From positions 2,108,001 through 2,172,000 of the forward strand of contig JAGTWJ010000008.1 in the NCBI GenBank assembly GCA_020064725.1: a DNA stretch of 64,000 nt, given 5' to 3'. Origin of the DNA: Drechslerella dactyloides (taxonomy: Eukaryota > Ascomycota > Orbiliomycetes > Orbiliales > Orbiliaceae). Position numbers and translations under genes: made by a program. How positions within the stretch are numbered: position 1 is the stretch's first letter; each line of letters begins with the position of its first letter. Below, in pieces: positions 23,215 through 33,914 of this stretch. Below the pieces are notes generated by a model, which saw nothing but the letters and a program-made list of their open reading frames with translations, made no database searches and was not told where the DNA came from.

Positions 23215-23855
23215 TTACAAGACGCGATACCATGGTCGTGGCTTCTCGGTCTCGGTCTTGCTCTGCTTCCAGATCTTCCAACCAGCCTGTACAAAACCCA
23301 TCATTAATAACGCATTCAACCAGGAACTCGAGAATATAGAGCTACTCACCATGCAAGCACTGACTAGAAACAGCGCAGCAGACACAAACGTGAACGTCTC
23401 AACGGCTGCCCAGCGACCACATTGATCCTTAGCCTATACACCTCGTGCTGTTAGCATCATCGTCGTCACACAAAACCAAGTGCACGGGAATAGTAGCTTA
23501 CGCGTCCGCTCAACCAGGTCTGCGTGTGCAACTCCACATCCCACGCCTTCTCGCATCCCATCCGCCCGATCCAATTCACCACACACCCGAACGCCGCAAG
23601 GTTCAAGACAAACAGCAGCAAGTCCGCCGGAATGATTGTGTACCGCCAGAAGATCAGGCAAAGGAACCCATAGATCAATGAAGCCGAGGAGATAACCGTC
23701 GTGTAGACGAAGCGCGGCGCCGGCTTGATCTTGTAATTGTCCGCCGTGTTGAGGTAGTGTCCCGCGATTCCTGTAACGATGATTGCGGAGACGAGTTGGA
23801 GCAGTCGGAGGGAGATGGAGAGGACGCGGGGCAGGTAGATTGATGCCTTCGACAT
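23215..23855 (-). CDS. MARVEL-domain-like four-TM membrane protein
   Basis: Small polytopic protein of about 160 residues. Four hydrophobic helices are visible: LSISLRLLQLVSAIIVTGIA, FVYTTVISSASLIYGFLCLIF, DLLLFVLNLAAFGCVVNWIG and, in the next exon, TFTFVSAALFLVSACM. The N-terminal RLLQLVSAIIV is typical of fungal MARVEL-like proteins, which associate with membrane domains. The last exon encodes a basic tail (GWKIWKQSKTETEKPRPWYR) ending at 23215-23217. Two short introns were inferred from GT-AG and frame. Specific function unknown. Confidence 0.8.
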
Positions 23856-26663
23856 TTTTCTAGAAATTCGAGCTTGCGAAATGTATTCGTTTGGTTTTGT
23901 CGGCTAGTTGGATCTAGGAAATAGCCTAGAGTATCGAAATGACCGCGGGTTTTTGTGATATAAAGAACGGAAAGCAGAGGTCGAACGTCTGAAATCTAGA
24001 TTGAAGGAATGCTGAGAGGCTGTAGCTCGCAGAGCTAATGTTTTGTGATCGAAACTAGGAGATTCGTAACAAAGGAAAGAAATGTTGAAACTCAAAGCGA
24101 TATAGGAAACGGCAATATCGAAGCTAGAGAATGTTATAAAGTCGAAAGGAAATCACTGTAGATAGCAATGTAAAAGTGAAGAAAAGAAATAAAGAGTAAT
24201 AAAAAAAATGTCCTACAAGAACGATGTACGAAGTGAAGTTGAAGAAAAATATTAAAGAATTGAATAAAACAACCGCTGATGATGAATTGAACTGAACTGG
24301 CGACTGAATCCAAAGCCATCCAGCGATCTCTTATATACCGCATCTCCAAGCTATAATTAGCAATCGATTCAACGAAGCCTCAAAATTTCACAGGATCTAG
24401 ATCGAAAAAAATTCTCAATCAAGATACCTAGTCAGCACAAGAGGGAATCAATAGACTCCACTCGCATGAGTCCAGTCTCAATCGTAGACCCTCGCGCGAT
24501 GTCACACCACCAAACTCCCAACGAATCATTACCGCGCACGCCAAAGACCCACATAAACTGCCGTGACGTTCCCGAGCGCATGCAGCCGGGTCCGCAGTAA
24601 ATCCTTGCCATGCTGCTATTCTTGTCAGCACCAGATTCGCGATCGGTGGCTGTTTCGGCCCGGGATCCGTGGACCCAATGATACGGTCGGTCAGCTGTCG
24701 AAAGCTCTCGCTAGCATAATATTGCCTTTAGGAATCCGGAAGCAGAGCTAGCTGTTCAATTCTAAAATTTCCGAACGAGCTCAATGCGAGAATCCGTGAG
24801 GTTCATCGAGCAAACCCGGGATCCATACCATTGGGTCGCAGGCGCCTGCTCGTTCTGCGACAGCTCATGCGAGTGTACAGCTAGCCGAGTTTGGCTGGGC
24901 AGGCGCTTAAATCGGAGCCTCAACTGCGAATGATTCGACGACAGCGCGTCTCAACAAATGGGAAAGAAGAAAAGAAATTCGGAATCAGCCCTATGAAACC
25001 GAGGGCGAGGATTCAAAGGAATGCTAAATACAGCTTGATTGCCTACGTCGTATCCACCTGTCACTCCTTCGATTAATATTACTAGAGGTACCCGTAGCTA
25101 CCAACCTTGATTATGTTGGTTACTTTATATGACCAAATTTTGCAACGGGCAACGCTTTCGACAACCATGAACATTTGAATTGAATGCCATACCGCATCCA
25201 ACTGTGGACTCATCAGAATAAATCTTGGGCCGGTATCACCCCTGGTCTCCTAGTACATTTATTTGGGCTGATTGTGGTACGAATGAGTAGCCCGAAATGC
25301 AGCATGCGGGAATAATGACTAGCGAACATGAACACCGTGCAAAGGCACAGCTACGTACAGACAAATACACAAAAAATGCTAACGGCCAACGCCTTCAAAA
25401 ATCAAGAAAGTAAGGGGGATTTTACGTGCAGAAAGGCCAGATATATATGTACTCGTAAAAAGTCCTATTCAGAGAAATCCGCCTTGTGTGATTGGGGCCC
25501 CTTTCTAGTCTCGTATTTCGGATTTCCGTTCGCGTCCTTATCGTCCTCGCTCATCTCAAACGTGGTGTAAATGTAGGGCAAGTAATTTCTTAGTTCTCTC
25601 CTTGTCTCGTAAACCAGACAGCCGTCCTTTTGGGCCTGCGAAGGTTCTCTCCGGTCGTCGGTCCTTGACGGAATCCAACCTTACACTTGCAAGAGGCTAT
25701 CATTTGGGATCTAATGTAAATATTCTCCTTAGTATATAGATCAGCACATTCTTATATCATGGGAAGCCATACCAGTGATGTCTACAGCTCGAAAGGCCGC
25801 CGCTCCTCACTATCATCCCATATCGATGAAATCCTCGCTCTAGAAGCAGCTGCACTACATTGATGACTCGTGCGGGTGTTTGCCAAGTATAGGTCTTTCG
25901 AATGAGCGAGCTAACTGACGCGTCCGTGTAGCTGAGTTTCACGAGTTTGAGGATGCCTATATGGCCGGTAATGGGGCTCATGTCGCCATCGATTGATATT
26001 TTGACCTGGGTGAGTAGTCTAGAGGCCAGACGGGTGTGAGTTCACTAAGAAACATGCAAGTTTCCGTTTCATTCCTAGACTACTGGGTGAGGCGACTGCC
26101 GCAAGGTCCCTGACGCAACGTCACCCAGCGGTTTCTGCTCGTGTCCCAGGTCCCATCCTCGTTTGCTTTGATGTCGAGGGTCAGCGCCTCATGAACACAG
26201 CGCACCACCTGCATAACTGTGACTCGCCGCCTGTTAGTCCGTTTGCGGTGAGCATGCAGCGACGGTTCGGCTTCGCAGGGCGAAACTTACCTCGAAAGGC
26301 TCGCTATCTTTGGACACTAGTCTTGTGATTATGGGGGCTAAGAGTTCGATACGATTGGACGCACTATGTAAGCATGAGTGGTAAGTGGCGATGATGACGA
26401 ACGACAAGCCTTCTCATCCGCCCGGTTGGGAGACTGCTATCTATTTCGCACTGCTCTTCTACAGTGCCAACACAACTACCGATTGTTACATACTGTTCGG
26501 AGACAGCGTGTATAGTCTCACGAAAAGTCTCCGTCAGAAAGTTGTTCAGATACTATTGCTTGCAATAAGCGGTGTCCACGATCGACGGAGGACATGGTTA
26601 CTGAATATATAAAAAGCTAATTAATCTCGCGGACCGAGATCTCCAGTATTCACAATCTGTCCT

Positions 26664-26737
26664 GGTCTCGCAAGCCAAACCCACACACTTCCACAAGACC
26701 CTCCCTTTGTAGTTGGGAGGGTCTGGTTTACGAGACC
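26664..26737. repeat. Foldback / compound inverted repeat
   Basis: An inner perfect stem GACCCTCCC/GGGAGGGTC with a 9-nt loop (about 26697-26723) is extended by GGTCTCGCAAGCCA on the left and TGGTTTACGAGACC on the right, which pair with two mismatches. The left arm has about 19 extra nt between the two stems. Confidence 0.72.
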
Positions 26738-26944
26738 AATCTGTGCCAATCTGTTCCGTCGTATCCTTCGAGGTCGTATCTTGCTTCGGGGTTCCGCAGC
26801 CTTGATGCCAGGGGGTGGCTTCCTATAACGAATACCCCGAAACATAAGATTTGAAATATGATTGAAAGCCCGCTGTGATTTCGTCGCGCGAGGGGATTGG
26901 GGGGTCGCCCATGTTGATGTCGTGATGATTGTTTGTAGGTAGTG

Positions 26945-27055
26945 GAACGGTGGCTATCAGCCTGTACAGCTGTTGAGAGATCGGAGAGGTTGGTTGCCGC
27001 TTGGGTAGGTTCTCTTATCTTCGCGGCCAATGTAGCCCCAGTATACTAGTAGGAT
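26945..27055. repeat. Degenerate direct duplication, copy 1
   Basis: Shares GGTGGCTA, AGAGGTT, TTGCCGC and CAATGTAGCCC in the same order and spacing with copy 2 near 27322-27415, with small gaps. Minus-strand reading of both copies keeps a related peptide (ATLAAK versus ATLTAK, then AATNL versus AAINL), so both may be relics of one sequence. Confidence 0.5.
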
Positions 27056-27321
27056 AAGAGAATTACTCCACAGATAGATCGATCAGTCAAAGGGCCTCGA
27101 ATTTTTGGCCCGTACATACGGTATTCTCATCAGCCGGTATGAATTCGACTGACGGGACTACCTGATGAACGGGCCACAAATCAAGACACTTTCCCTGATC
27201 GATTTAGTAGATAATAAACTGATAAGATATAAAAACTCAGCCTTCTATACCGGGATTTCATCGTCGACGAATCAGCTTGCTTGTACATACGGAAAGTGGT
27301 AGATCGTGGGGATGGATGGGC

Positions 27322-27415
27322 GGTGGCTACCGACACGTTGGAAGAATTGCAGAGGTTTATTGCCGCGTAGGCCGGTTTTTTTCCCTTGGCAGTCAATGTA
27401 GCCCGGATAGGATAT
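27322..27415. repeat. Degenerate direct duplication, copy 2
   Basis: Counterpart of 26945-27055; see that entry. Differences include many transitions but also transversions and gaps, so RIP alone does not explain it. Confidence 0.5.
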
Positions 27416-27460
27416 ATGGTGGCCATGGAAGAGAGAAGCTGCGAGCTCCGCATATCGATC

Positions 27461-27590
27461 AAAGAGACTCGCCATCTGTAGTCATGCGGAGCGCAGCCGT
27501 CGATTGCCCTCCAAGCTACGCATGGTAGCTACGGCTTGGAGGACGATTGACGGCTGCGCTCTGCATGACTACAGAAAAGTCGAGTCTCTT
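27461..27590. repeat. 130-nt near-perfect foldback
   Basis: Arms 27476-27516 and 27534-27574 (41 nt each) pair with only four mismatches around a 17-nt loop. The pairing resumes outside with AAGAGACTCG/CGAGTCTCTT (27462-27471 and 27581-27590). No TA duplication or known TIR is recognised, so it could be a MITE-like foldback or a hairpin-forming transcript. The four arm mismatches are all transitions. Confidence 0.85.
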
Positions 27591-28633
27591 AACGTCGAAC
27601 TGATAGATGATTGTGATTCGGATGTGTGTGCGTGTATTGGACCGGTATGTTAGGAATATGACAACCTCTTATATAGCAAGCCCGCCCCTTTTCCATTGCC
27701 ATATACCATGCGGAGGGGCATAGAATGATCAAAAGCCTTACACTTTATCCAGTGTAGCTGCCTAGCGTATTCGGGTTCTTCCATACAATAAAGACCCTGT
27801 AAATTTGGAATTGTCCCATGGAAAAGTCAAAAATTGTAGTTGGAAGCGTCATCTCTTGTTGCTAAACCAACACCAATGATCGATGATATGTCGACTCGCG
27901 AGATTGCCCCATGTCGATCGATTGAATAGATCCTTTTGGCTCATTGTTATGAAGGTCATGTCATTTAGATCATTTTTGAGTGAGTACTTCGTGTTGTAGA
28001 CGTTGTAAACTGTGCATGGCTCACTCCTGCATGCGAACGACATCGAGTCTCGAGATTATTGGTCAATGCTAGCATGTACTGATCGACCAAGGTGATATTA
28101 AGATATGATCTACGATAGTTCGACGTTATCACTAAATTCTCTGTAGATATAGTCGTGTATCCAGGTTCAGTGACCTTATAATATAATACGCAGTGGTCCA
28201 GGCAAGTCTGGCCTCAAGACTACGTACTTATAATAGTCAAACTCTCCAAGACCGAATAATATAATAAAATTGTAGAAAGGGTACTCGACCCTGTATATTC
28301 AAGCCGTGTAATGTAAAATCGTGAATCATAAAGGCGTAGAAGACTACCTCTTCGTAAGTGTGTATCCGGTAGAAATGAAATGTAGACAGAAGCATGCAGG
28401 AATCTAGTACACGCACACCAATACATGATCTAGACTGTTATTAGTTCAAGGAATGTTCTCATTACCCGAAAAAGGAAAGACTAAAGCTGCGACGACAATA
28501 TTAAGGAAAGAAAGCAGCCGCCAGCGCCGCATTCTCCGTCCGCCAGTGTACCCATACACGTCCATCACATCATCCTCTTAGACTGCACTCTGCTGGAACG
28601 AGCGTAGCGTAGCGAAGTTATGGCGGAGTGCAT

Positions 28634-29430
28634 TCACACCTTATTCTCTCTCCCGCGTCCCGTGAGCATGGTCCGCTGATGCCTGTACCGCCAGAAATAC
28701 CAGAACCCGACTATCATCACCATCACATTAGCCCCATTTCATACCTATCACATACAGCTTTATCTGCTCGACGTTAATATAGTATAATAGGAATGCACGT
28801 ACCAACAGCGCTGACCAGCCAGAGGATCCAGTTTACAAGGTCCAGCCACATCGCGTCGCGCATGCGCTCGATGTCCTTGTTACCTTCGGGGTCTTCATGC
28901 ATGTAGAGTCCCGCAAAGATGCCAAAGACGATAAGCCAGAAGAAGAAGAGGAGGCAGTCCCAGATGAAGAAGAAGCGGAGGGGCCAGAAGGGGAGCGAAT
29001 ACAGAATCTATCACACAAACCCATTTCCGACTCGTTAGCTGATGTCTGGCTTTAGGATGAGTGTAGTTCGCGATATGACGTCATGGGTGGTTGGCTGTTG
29101 TTGGGGATGGTAGATGTAGGGATGAAGTTAGGTATGGAGTATAGGTACGTACGGCTGTGATGCCGGATAATCCGCCCACGACGACGGCCCATATCCAGCG
29201 GCCATCGGCGTGTTCGTTCGCCTGCGACGCACGGTGGAGGTAGCGTCCGTATAATCCAATGACACCCAAGGCCAGCGCCAGCTGCAGCAGGCGTAGGATT
29301 CCCTAATACCATGGTAAAGGTAGGATTCAGCACGCATACGACATCTTCGAGTATACTAATCATAGTTTATGGGACTTAGTCGTACCAGGATGATCCTGCC
29401 AGTGGTTGTCTGCACGGCTTTCAGCGACAT
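28634..29430 (-). CDS. MARVEL-domain-like four-TM membrane protein (second copy)
   Basis: Four exons (minus) begin MSLKAVQTTTGRIIL and continue GILRLLQLALALGVIGLYG (TM1), RWIWAVVVGGLSGITAILYSL (TM2), FFFIWDCLLFFFWLIVFGIF (TM3), then DLVNWILWLVSAVVGFWYFW (TM4) and a short basic tail; about 180 residues. The fourth exon needs the acceptor GATGATAG preceded by a GCTAAT branch site; the earlier AG would give a stop after four codons. The architecture matches the gene at 23215-23855, although the two are not close in sequence. Function unknown. Confidence 0.8.
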
Positions 29431-31008
29431 CGTGGCGTTGACGTTGACCGGACGGTTTAAACGGTGCGTTGTCTCGTAACGTATATACGTTACTTTTGTT
29501 CGAAAGCGACTGGGGATATCTCACGATACCGCAAGAAGGAAGGAAGGAGGATGTGGAAGCAAGGATGTACGATGTCGGATCGGTTGAGAGAATGTTGTCT
29601 CTTGCTGGCGGTGAAAGGTGGTTATAACCGGTTGGAGGAAAACTAGCAGAGGACAGTTTATACCTCCCCGTCAAGCCAGTTACACAACAGCTTCAAAGCA
29701 GGACGGAACTCCACACAAGCAGGTTTCGTTTGTTTCGACCTCGCGATCCGATCAAGCGGCAAGTGACAGGTACGGTACAAGTGAAGATTGCACAAGAAAC
29801 AGTCGATCGCAAGGGTCCTCGCCTGTTAACTTAACTACTGCTCCCTACCCTCCCCTGCTTCTTCCGCGGACAAGGGAGGGGTATTCCCATGGAGGTACGT
29901 ACCAAAGTATCCGGTCAAAGACACCTTGGTCAGGAATGCATGTAAGTAATGCACAGCAGGCCAGGTGGTGTTGGTTGGTAGTATGCTCTAGTGTCGTGCG
30001 GCGCTCGTCACGATGTCATCATGCATGCAGCCCGCCCCGGCCAATTGCAATCGCACCGTCGCGAGAACCAGTCTGCAGTACTCGAGTGCAGCTGCGCTCG
30101 TGGCGCACATTGCATAGTACCCCCAAGGACACCCTGCACCGCTTAGCTACTTATGCTCTCGGTTCTGGATGAATCAGTGCGCAGCATCAGCCTGGTCGGT
30201 GAATTTTTTTTACGCCTAATTCCGCGCATACGGAGAATGTCGGCGGCCTTCGTGCAGGAATTTTCATGACGTCAAAACATTCCTCGGCTTCATTTCGTAT
30301 GCTTGGTCAACTTCGGTTCGAGGGTGATTGCTTTATCTCTTAGCGATGTAAACCTATTTTGTACTCTACAAGGATCATATCATATCAAGCGACAAGAAAA
30401 CAGGAATCAAGACGTGCGGCCCGTCCATTCCAGCTACACACTCAGCGGGCGCCTACAGTAATATCTGATAGGAAATTTCTTTTGTAAGAGAGTTTTTATA
30501 AGAGAAAAGAAAAAAAAGTACAGTAGAATAGTAGTAGTTAAGGAAACACCTGTAACGCTCTATACGGACCAGATGCGCTTCAAGACTATCAAGACAAAAG
30601 AGACGCCCGTCGTTAACCCAAAGTCGTAGAATATCGCGTATTCATTCGTTAGCTTGTCAGCAATGGTCGGATTGGGAAAGGAAAAACATGATGGGTGGTG
30701 GGTATCATGCAAAGGTGGTGTCCTGGGAATTGTGGTGGTGGGTCGTTGGTAAGCGGGCTTCTCCGCGTAAAAGGAGAGGAGATAGATAGGCAGCCGAGAA
30801 AGGATGTATCTCCCAATGAAAGCTCAAGTTCGAGCGGAGTGGGAAAAGGCCCATGCATCGAAATAGCATCACGTGGCCGGATATGACATCGTAGACGGGC
30901 CCGAGCTGAGAGTCCGAGAGCGTGGGGGAGAATAGATTGTGCGCAGCCAACGTGCGATTGGTGCGAGCACACGACTATACGGAAGAATACTCGCAATCTT
31001 GAGGGCAA
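29431..31008. other. 1.6-kb spacer
   Basis: No gene supported. AT-rich at 30470-30540 with an A-rich run. Open frames are short and unrecognised. Confidence 0.4.
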
Positions 31009-32619
31009 TCATTTGGACGAGGGAGTGGCGACAACAAGGGTGGTTGTATCAAATGCGCTTTCCGCGTTCCGGAGCGGGGACGGAGCATGTCCATTGATCG
31101 ATGACGGAACTTGGAGCATGCAAGAGTCCTTGCGCATTACCCTCAGCTTGCCCAGGATCCCGCCCGTGTGGACAATGACGACCTTCTTGTCGTCGTCCTC
31201 GTAGATGACTTCCAGCTCGTCTCCCGGCTGCGGCCCGGTGTTCGGGTTCGGGATGGGCGTGCGGGATCGCCTGGAGCGGCTGCCACCACGGCTGCTGGCT
31301 GAGCCGGAGCGCTCGTTGCTTTGCGACCGCGACTGGCTGCCTGTTTTGGTGGAATCGGACAGCTGCTGGGCGGAGAGTTGGATATCCGGGCGTTTTTTCC
31401 GCAGCCCGGCATCGAGAGCGTCGTCGTTGTCGCCGTCGGTGGCGAGGCTGTCGGCTCCGGCCGGGGCGATGTCGGCGGCGCCCTTCGCGGACACGCCTAC
31501 GGGGTCATGGTGGAATTGCTCCGGCGGCGGCGGATGCTGCTGGGTTTGCTCTTGGGGTGTGACTGTCGCGGCCTCGTCATCCATGATGGATTCCGGATAG
31601 GGCGTTCGGATCGGGGAAGAAATGAAGGATTTGGGTCGGACGGACGAGGAGGACTGCTTGTTGGTGTCGTAGTACTCGTCGTGGTCAAACTCGAAGAGGA
31701 TCCAGTCGTCCTCCCAGTCGAAGAGCTGGAGGTCGCGTGATGTCGGGTTCTCGTCAAAGATGGACCAGTTGATGTCCGGGACGGCGGATTCAGCGAGGTC
31801 GTCCGCGAGGGCGGCCTGTGCGAAGAGTGAGTGAGACGCTGTATGGTTGGTAGACTAGCGACGGAGGGAAGGAAAGCGGATGGCAATGTGGATATATAGC
31901 GGGCCAGGGGCAGGCGGGTAGATAGACGACGACGACGACGACGATAGGGGAAGAAGCAGAAGAAGAACGTGAGAAAGGAGGAGGAGGGAGAAAGAGGCAA
32001 GGTAAAAGCCGGTCGGACGGACAGGAGCAAGACGGCGGTGATCGATCGATCGGGAGCAACGGCCGGATGATTCTAGAACCACGCCCGCTGGAGCAGAAGC
32101 AAGCAAGCAAGCACGCAGACAGACGACGGAATCGGAACAGGGAGAATAGGGACCAAGTAAGTAGTCCAACAATGGCTCTTCTTTTCGTCTGCGATGGGCC
32201 GGGCGAGTGGCTCAGCGGGCTCAGCTGAGGGAGACGATATGCACACGAGGCAATGCAACGGGGAGGACAAAAAACGACGGACGATGCAGATGCAGCCAGC
32301 CAGTGGCAATTGCAATAGGAGCACAGCGAGCTGCAAGTGCAGGCGGCCGCAGCTAATTAGACGACGAGGCGAGAGACAAGAAGGCCACCGCCTGCCGACG
32401 TCCGTGCATGCGTACGTGCATACACATCCAGACATGCATGCATGCAGAAGCAGCAGGCATGTTGGATGGATCGAGGCTAGTCCTGCGCCGTGGATGCGAG
32501 CAGCGAATTTAATCTCAGCGGTGAAGCATGGCGTGGAGGGTGCTCACCATGTTGTCGTCCTCGTCGCCGGCGTAGTAGCTGTCCCAGAAGTCGGCATCGA
32601 AGTCGTAGTAGTCGTCCAT
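31009..32619 (-). CDS. Acidic, Ser/Arg-containing hypothetical protein
   Basis: Not recognised. Exon 1 (32548-32619) encodes a very acidic, aromatic 24-residue start (MDDYYDFDADFWDSYYAGDE). The next exon begins at 31815 after a CACAG acceptor, keeps the frame and continues in the same acidic/aromatic style (INWSIFDENPTSRDLQLFDW, WEDDWILFEFDHDEYYD). A Q/P-rich stretch, an S/R-rich stretch (GSASSRGGSRSRRSR) and a short ordered-looking C-terminal part (GDELEVIYEDDDKKVVIVHT) follow, ending at 31009-31011. The shared composition across the splice supports the long 732-nt intron. An extra intron near the 3' end (GTAATG at about 31142) is possible, so the C-terminus is uncertain. Confidence 0.55.
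31816..32547 (-). other. 732-nt first intron of the acidic protein gene
   Basis: Runs from GTGAGC to CGCACAG on the minus strand. It contains a CGA/GAC triplet run at about 31925-31943, purine-rich tracts and ATGC-rich palindromic words near 32400-32450. It is about ten times longer than most introns in this window. Confidence 0.55.
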
Positions 32620-33914
32620 CTTGGCTTTTCAGTGAAGGCTTATATAATTATATACGTGGCGATGCTGGTCCGTGAGGCGTCGTCGTCGTCGTCGTTCTCG
32701 GGGGGGCGGCTGCGATGGGTACCGGGTGGTGGTATGTCTGTACGACGGGCTCACTCCACTCTCTCGCACGGACGGGGGAAGAACAGTGAGAAGATGGTTG
32801 AAGAGACGGAGAGAAGAAGGAGATGAGAACCAGGAGAGCGCGACGGGGAGAGCAGGAGGAAGAGGAGGAGGAGTAGTCGTCCGAGGAGTATAGATCTGGG
32901 AGGAGGAGGAGGAGCGATGGCCGGAAAGAGCTCGCCGGGTTGCTCGCAGCTAGTCGAGTCCGTTGGATTCCATTATATGCATCATCACTACGCCGGGAAC
33001 ATGAACATGAACAAGCCCCGACAGCATTAACAAGACAGGCCGCAGTCGCATTCGAGCATTTCGCGACCTCGGAATGCCAGCCTGATCGCGGTAACCTCGT
33101 CTCCGTCCGTCTGCGCAGTATTCTCCTCCTGTTTATGATGCTGACCGCCTGGTATCCCGCAGAGTCCAATATCCCCATCGACGCCGTCTAAACGTTTGCC
33201 GGCTTCGGGCACCAGCTGATGCGCATCTGATGACCACCCGCAGAGGCTCTCCTGCACCCTGCCGTCTTTTTCTTTCTCTCGGCCTGCCGTGGACGTGGAC
33301 GCGGACGCCGTCGCGAAAGGTACAGGTACCCGCTTCATCGCAGCCTCCACAGGCGCGCAGTCAGTGCGCGTGTATAGCGAGCGATATATACGGGGCTGTG
33401 GGTACCTTGACTCGAGGCCGTGCCTGGGTTTCTTCCCGCTGCGGGTCGGAGTCTTGATACTTGATACATTCGACGGGTGGAGACAGTTGACATCTACGTC
33501 TACATCCACTGCATCCATCGTCTCTCCAAACCCACTTTCGAGACAGCTGCCCCGAACAGGCACTCGCGCGGCATCCGCCTGATCTGCCATCTCGAATTCC
33601 AGGTAACCCGAATCTCGGTATGGGTTTCGCATTGCATTGTGGTTTTTCGTCGCCAGGCCGTCGTCCGAAGTTCTCATTGGATGCGGCTGTCGCTCTGCGC
33701 TGTGGGGAATAAGCCGCCGCCAGCCGAGCCTGCAGCCCACGATCGAAGCTTGCACCTGGATAATTGATAATAAGTGCATCGAGTACATAAGGCTGGGCTA
33801 GGAACAGTGCATACAGTCCAGATCTCGAGATCTTACAGCTTAAGCTTCCCCACTTCCCATTGCATCGCCATCGGCCGGACTAGTCTCGTCATCCGGTCCC
33901 CGCAATCGCCCGCC
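32620..33914. other. 1.3-kb divergent promoter region
   Basis: Lies between the minus-strand acidic gene and the plus-strand mccA. Triplet CGT repeats occur near 32681-32696 and GAG-rich tracts near 32860-32915. A 253-codon minus-strand open frame (33027-33788) is present but has no recognised motif and was not called. Confidence 0.4.

Larger units (their letters stand above)
23856..28633. other. 4.8-kb gene-poor island
   Basis: No gene can be supported. The region is AT-richer than its surroundings, especially 23900-24450 and 27600-28500. It contains two foldback structures (26664-26737 and 27461-27590) and a degenerate duplication (about 26950-27050 versus 27325-27415). Open frames are all under about 105 codons with no motifs. 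Confidence 0.5.

Noticed and set aside
33027..33788. 253-codon minus-strand open frame in the mccA promoter
   Set aside because: No recognisable domain, irregular composition, no supporting splice sites or start context; lies in a divergent promoter. Could be revisited with RNA data.
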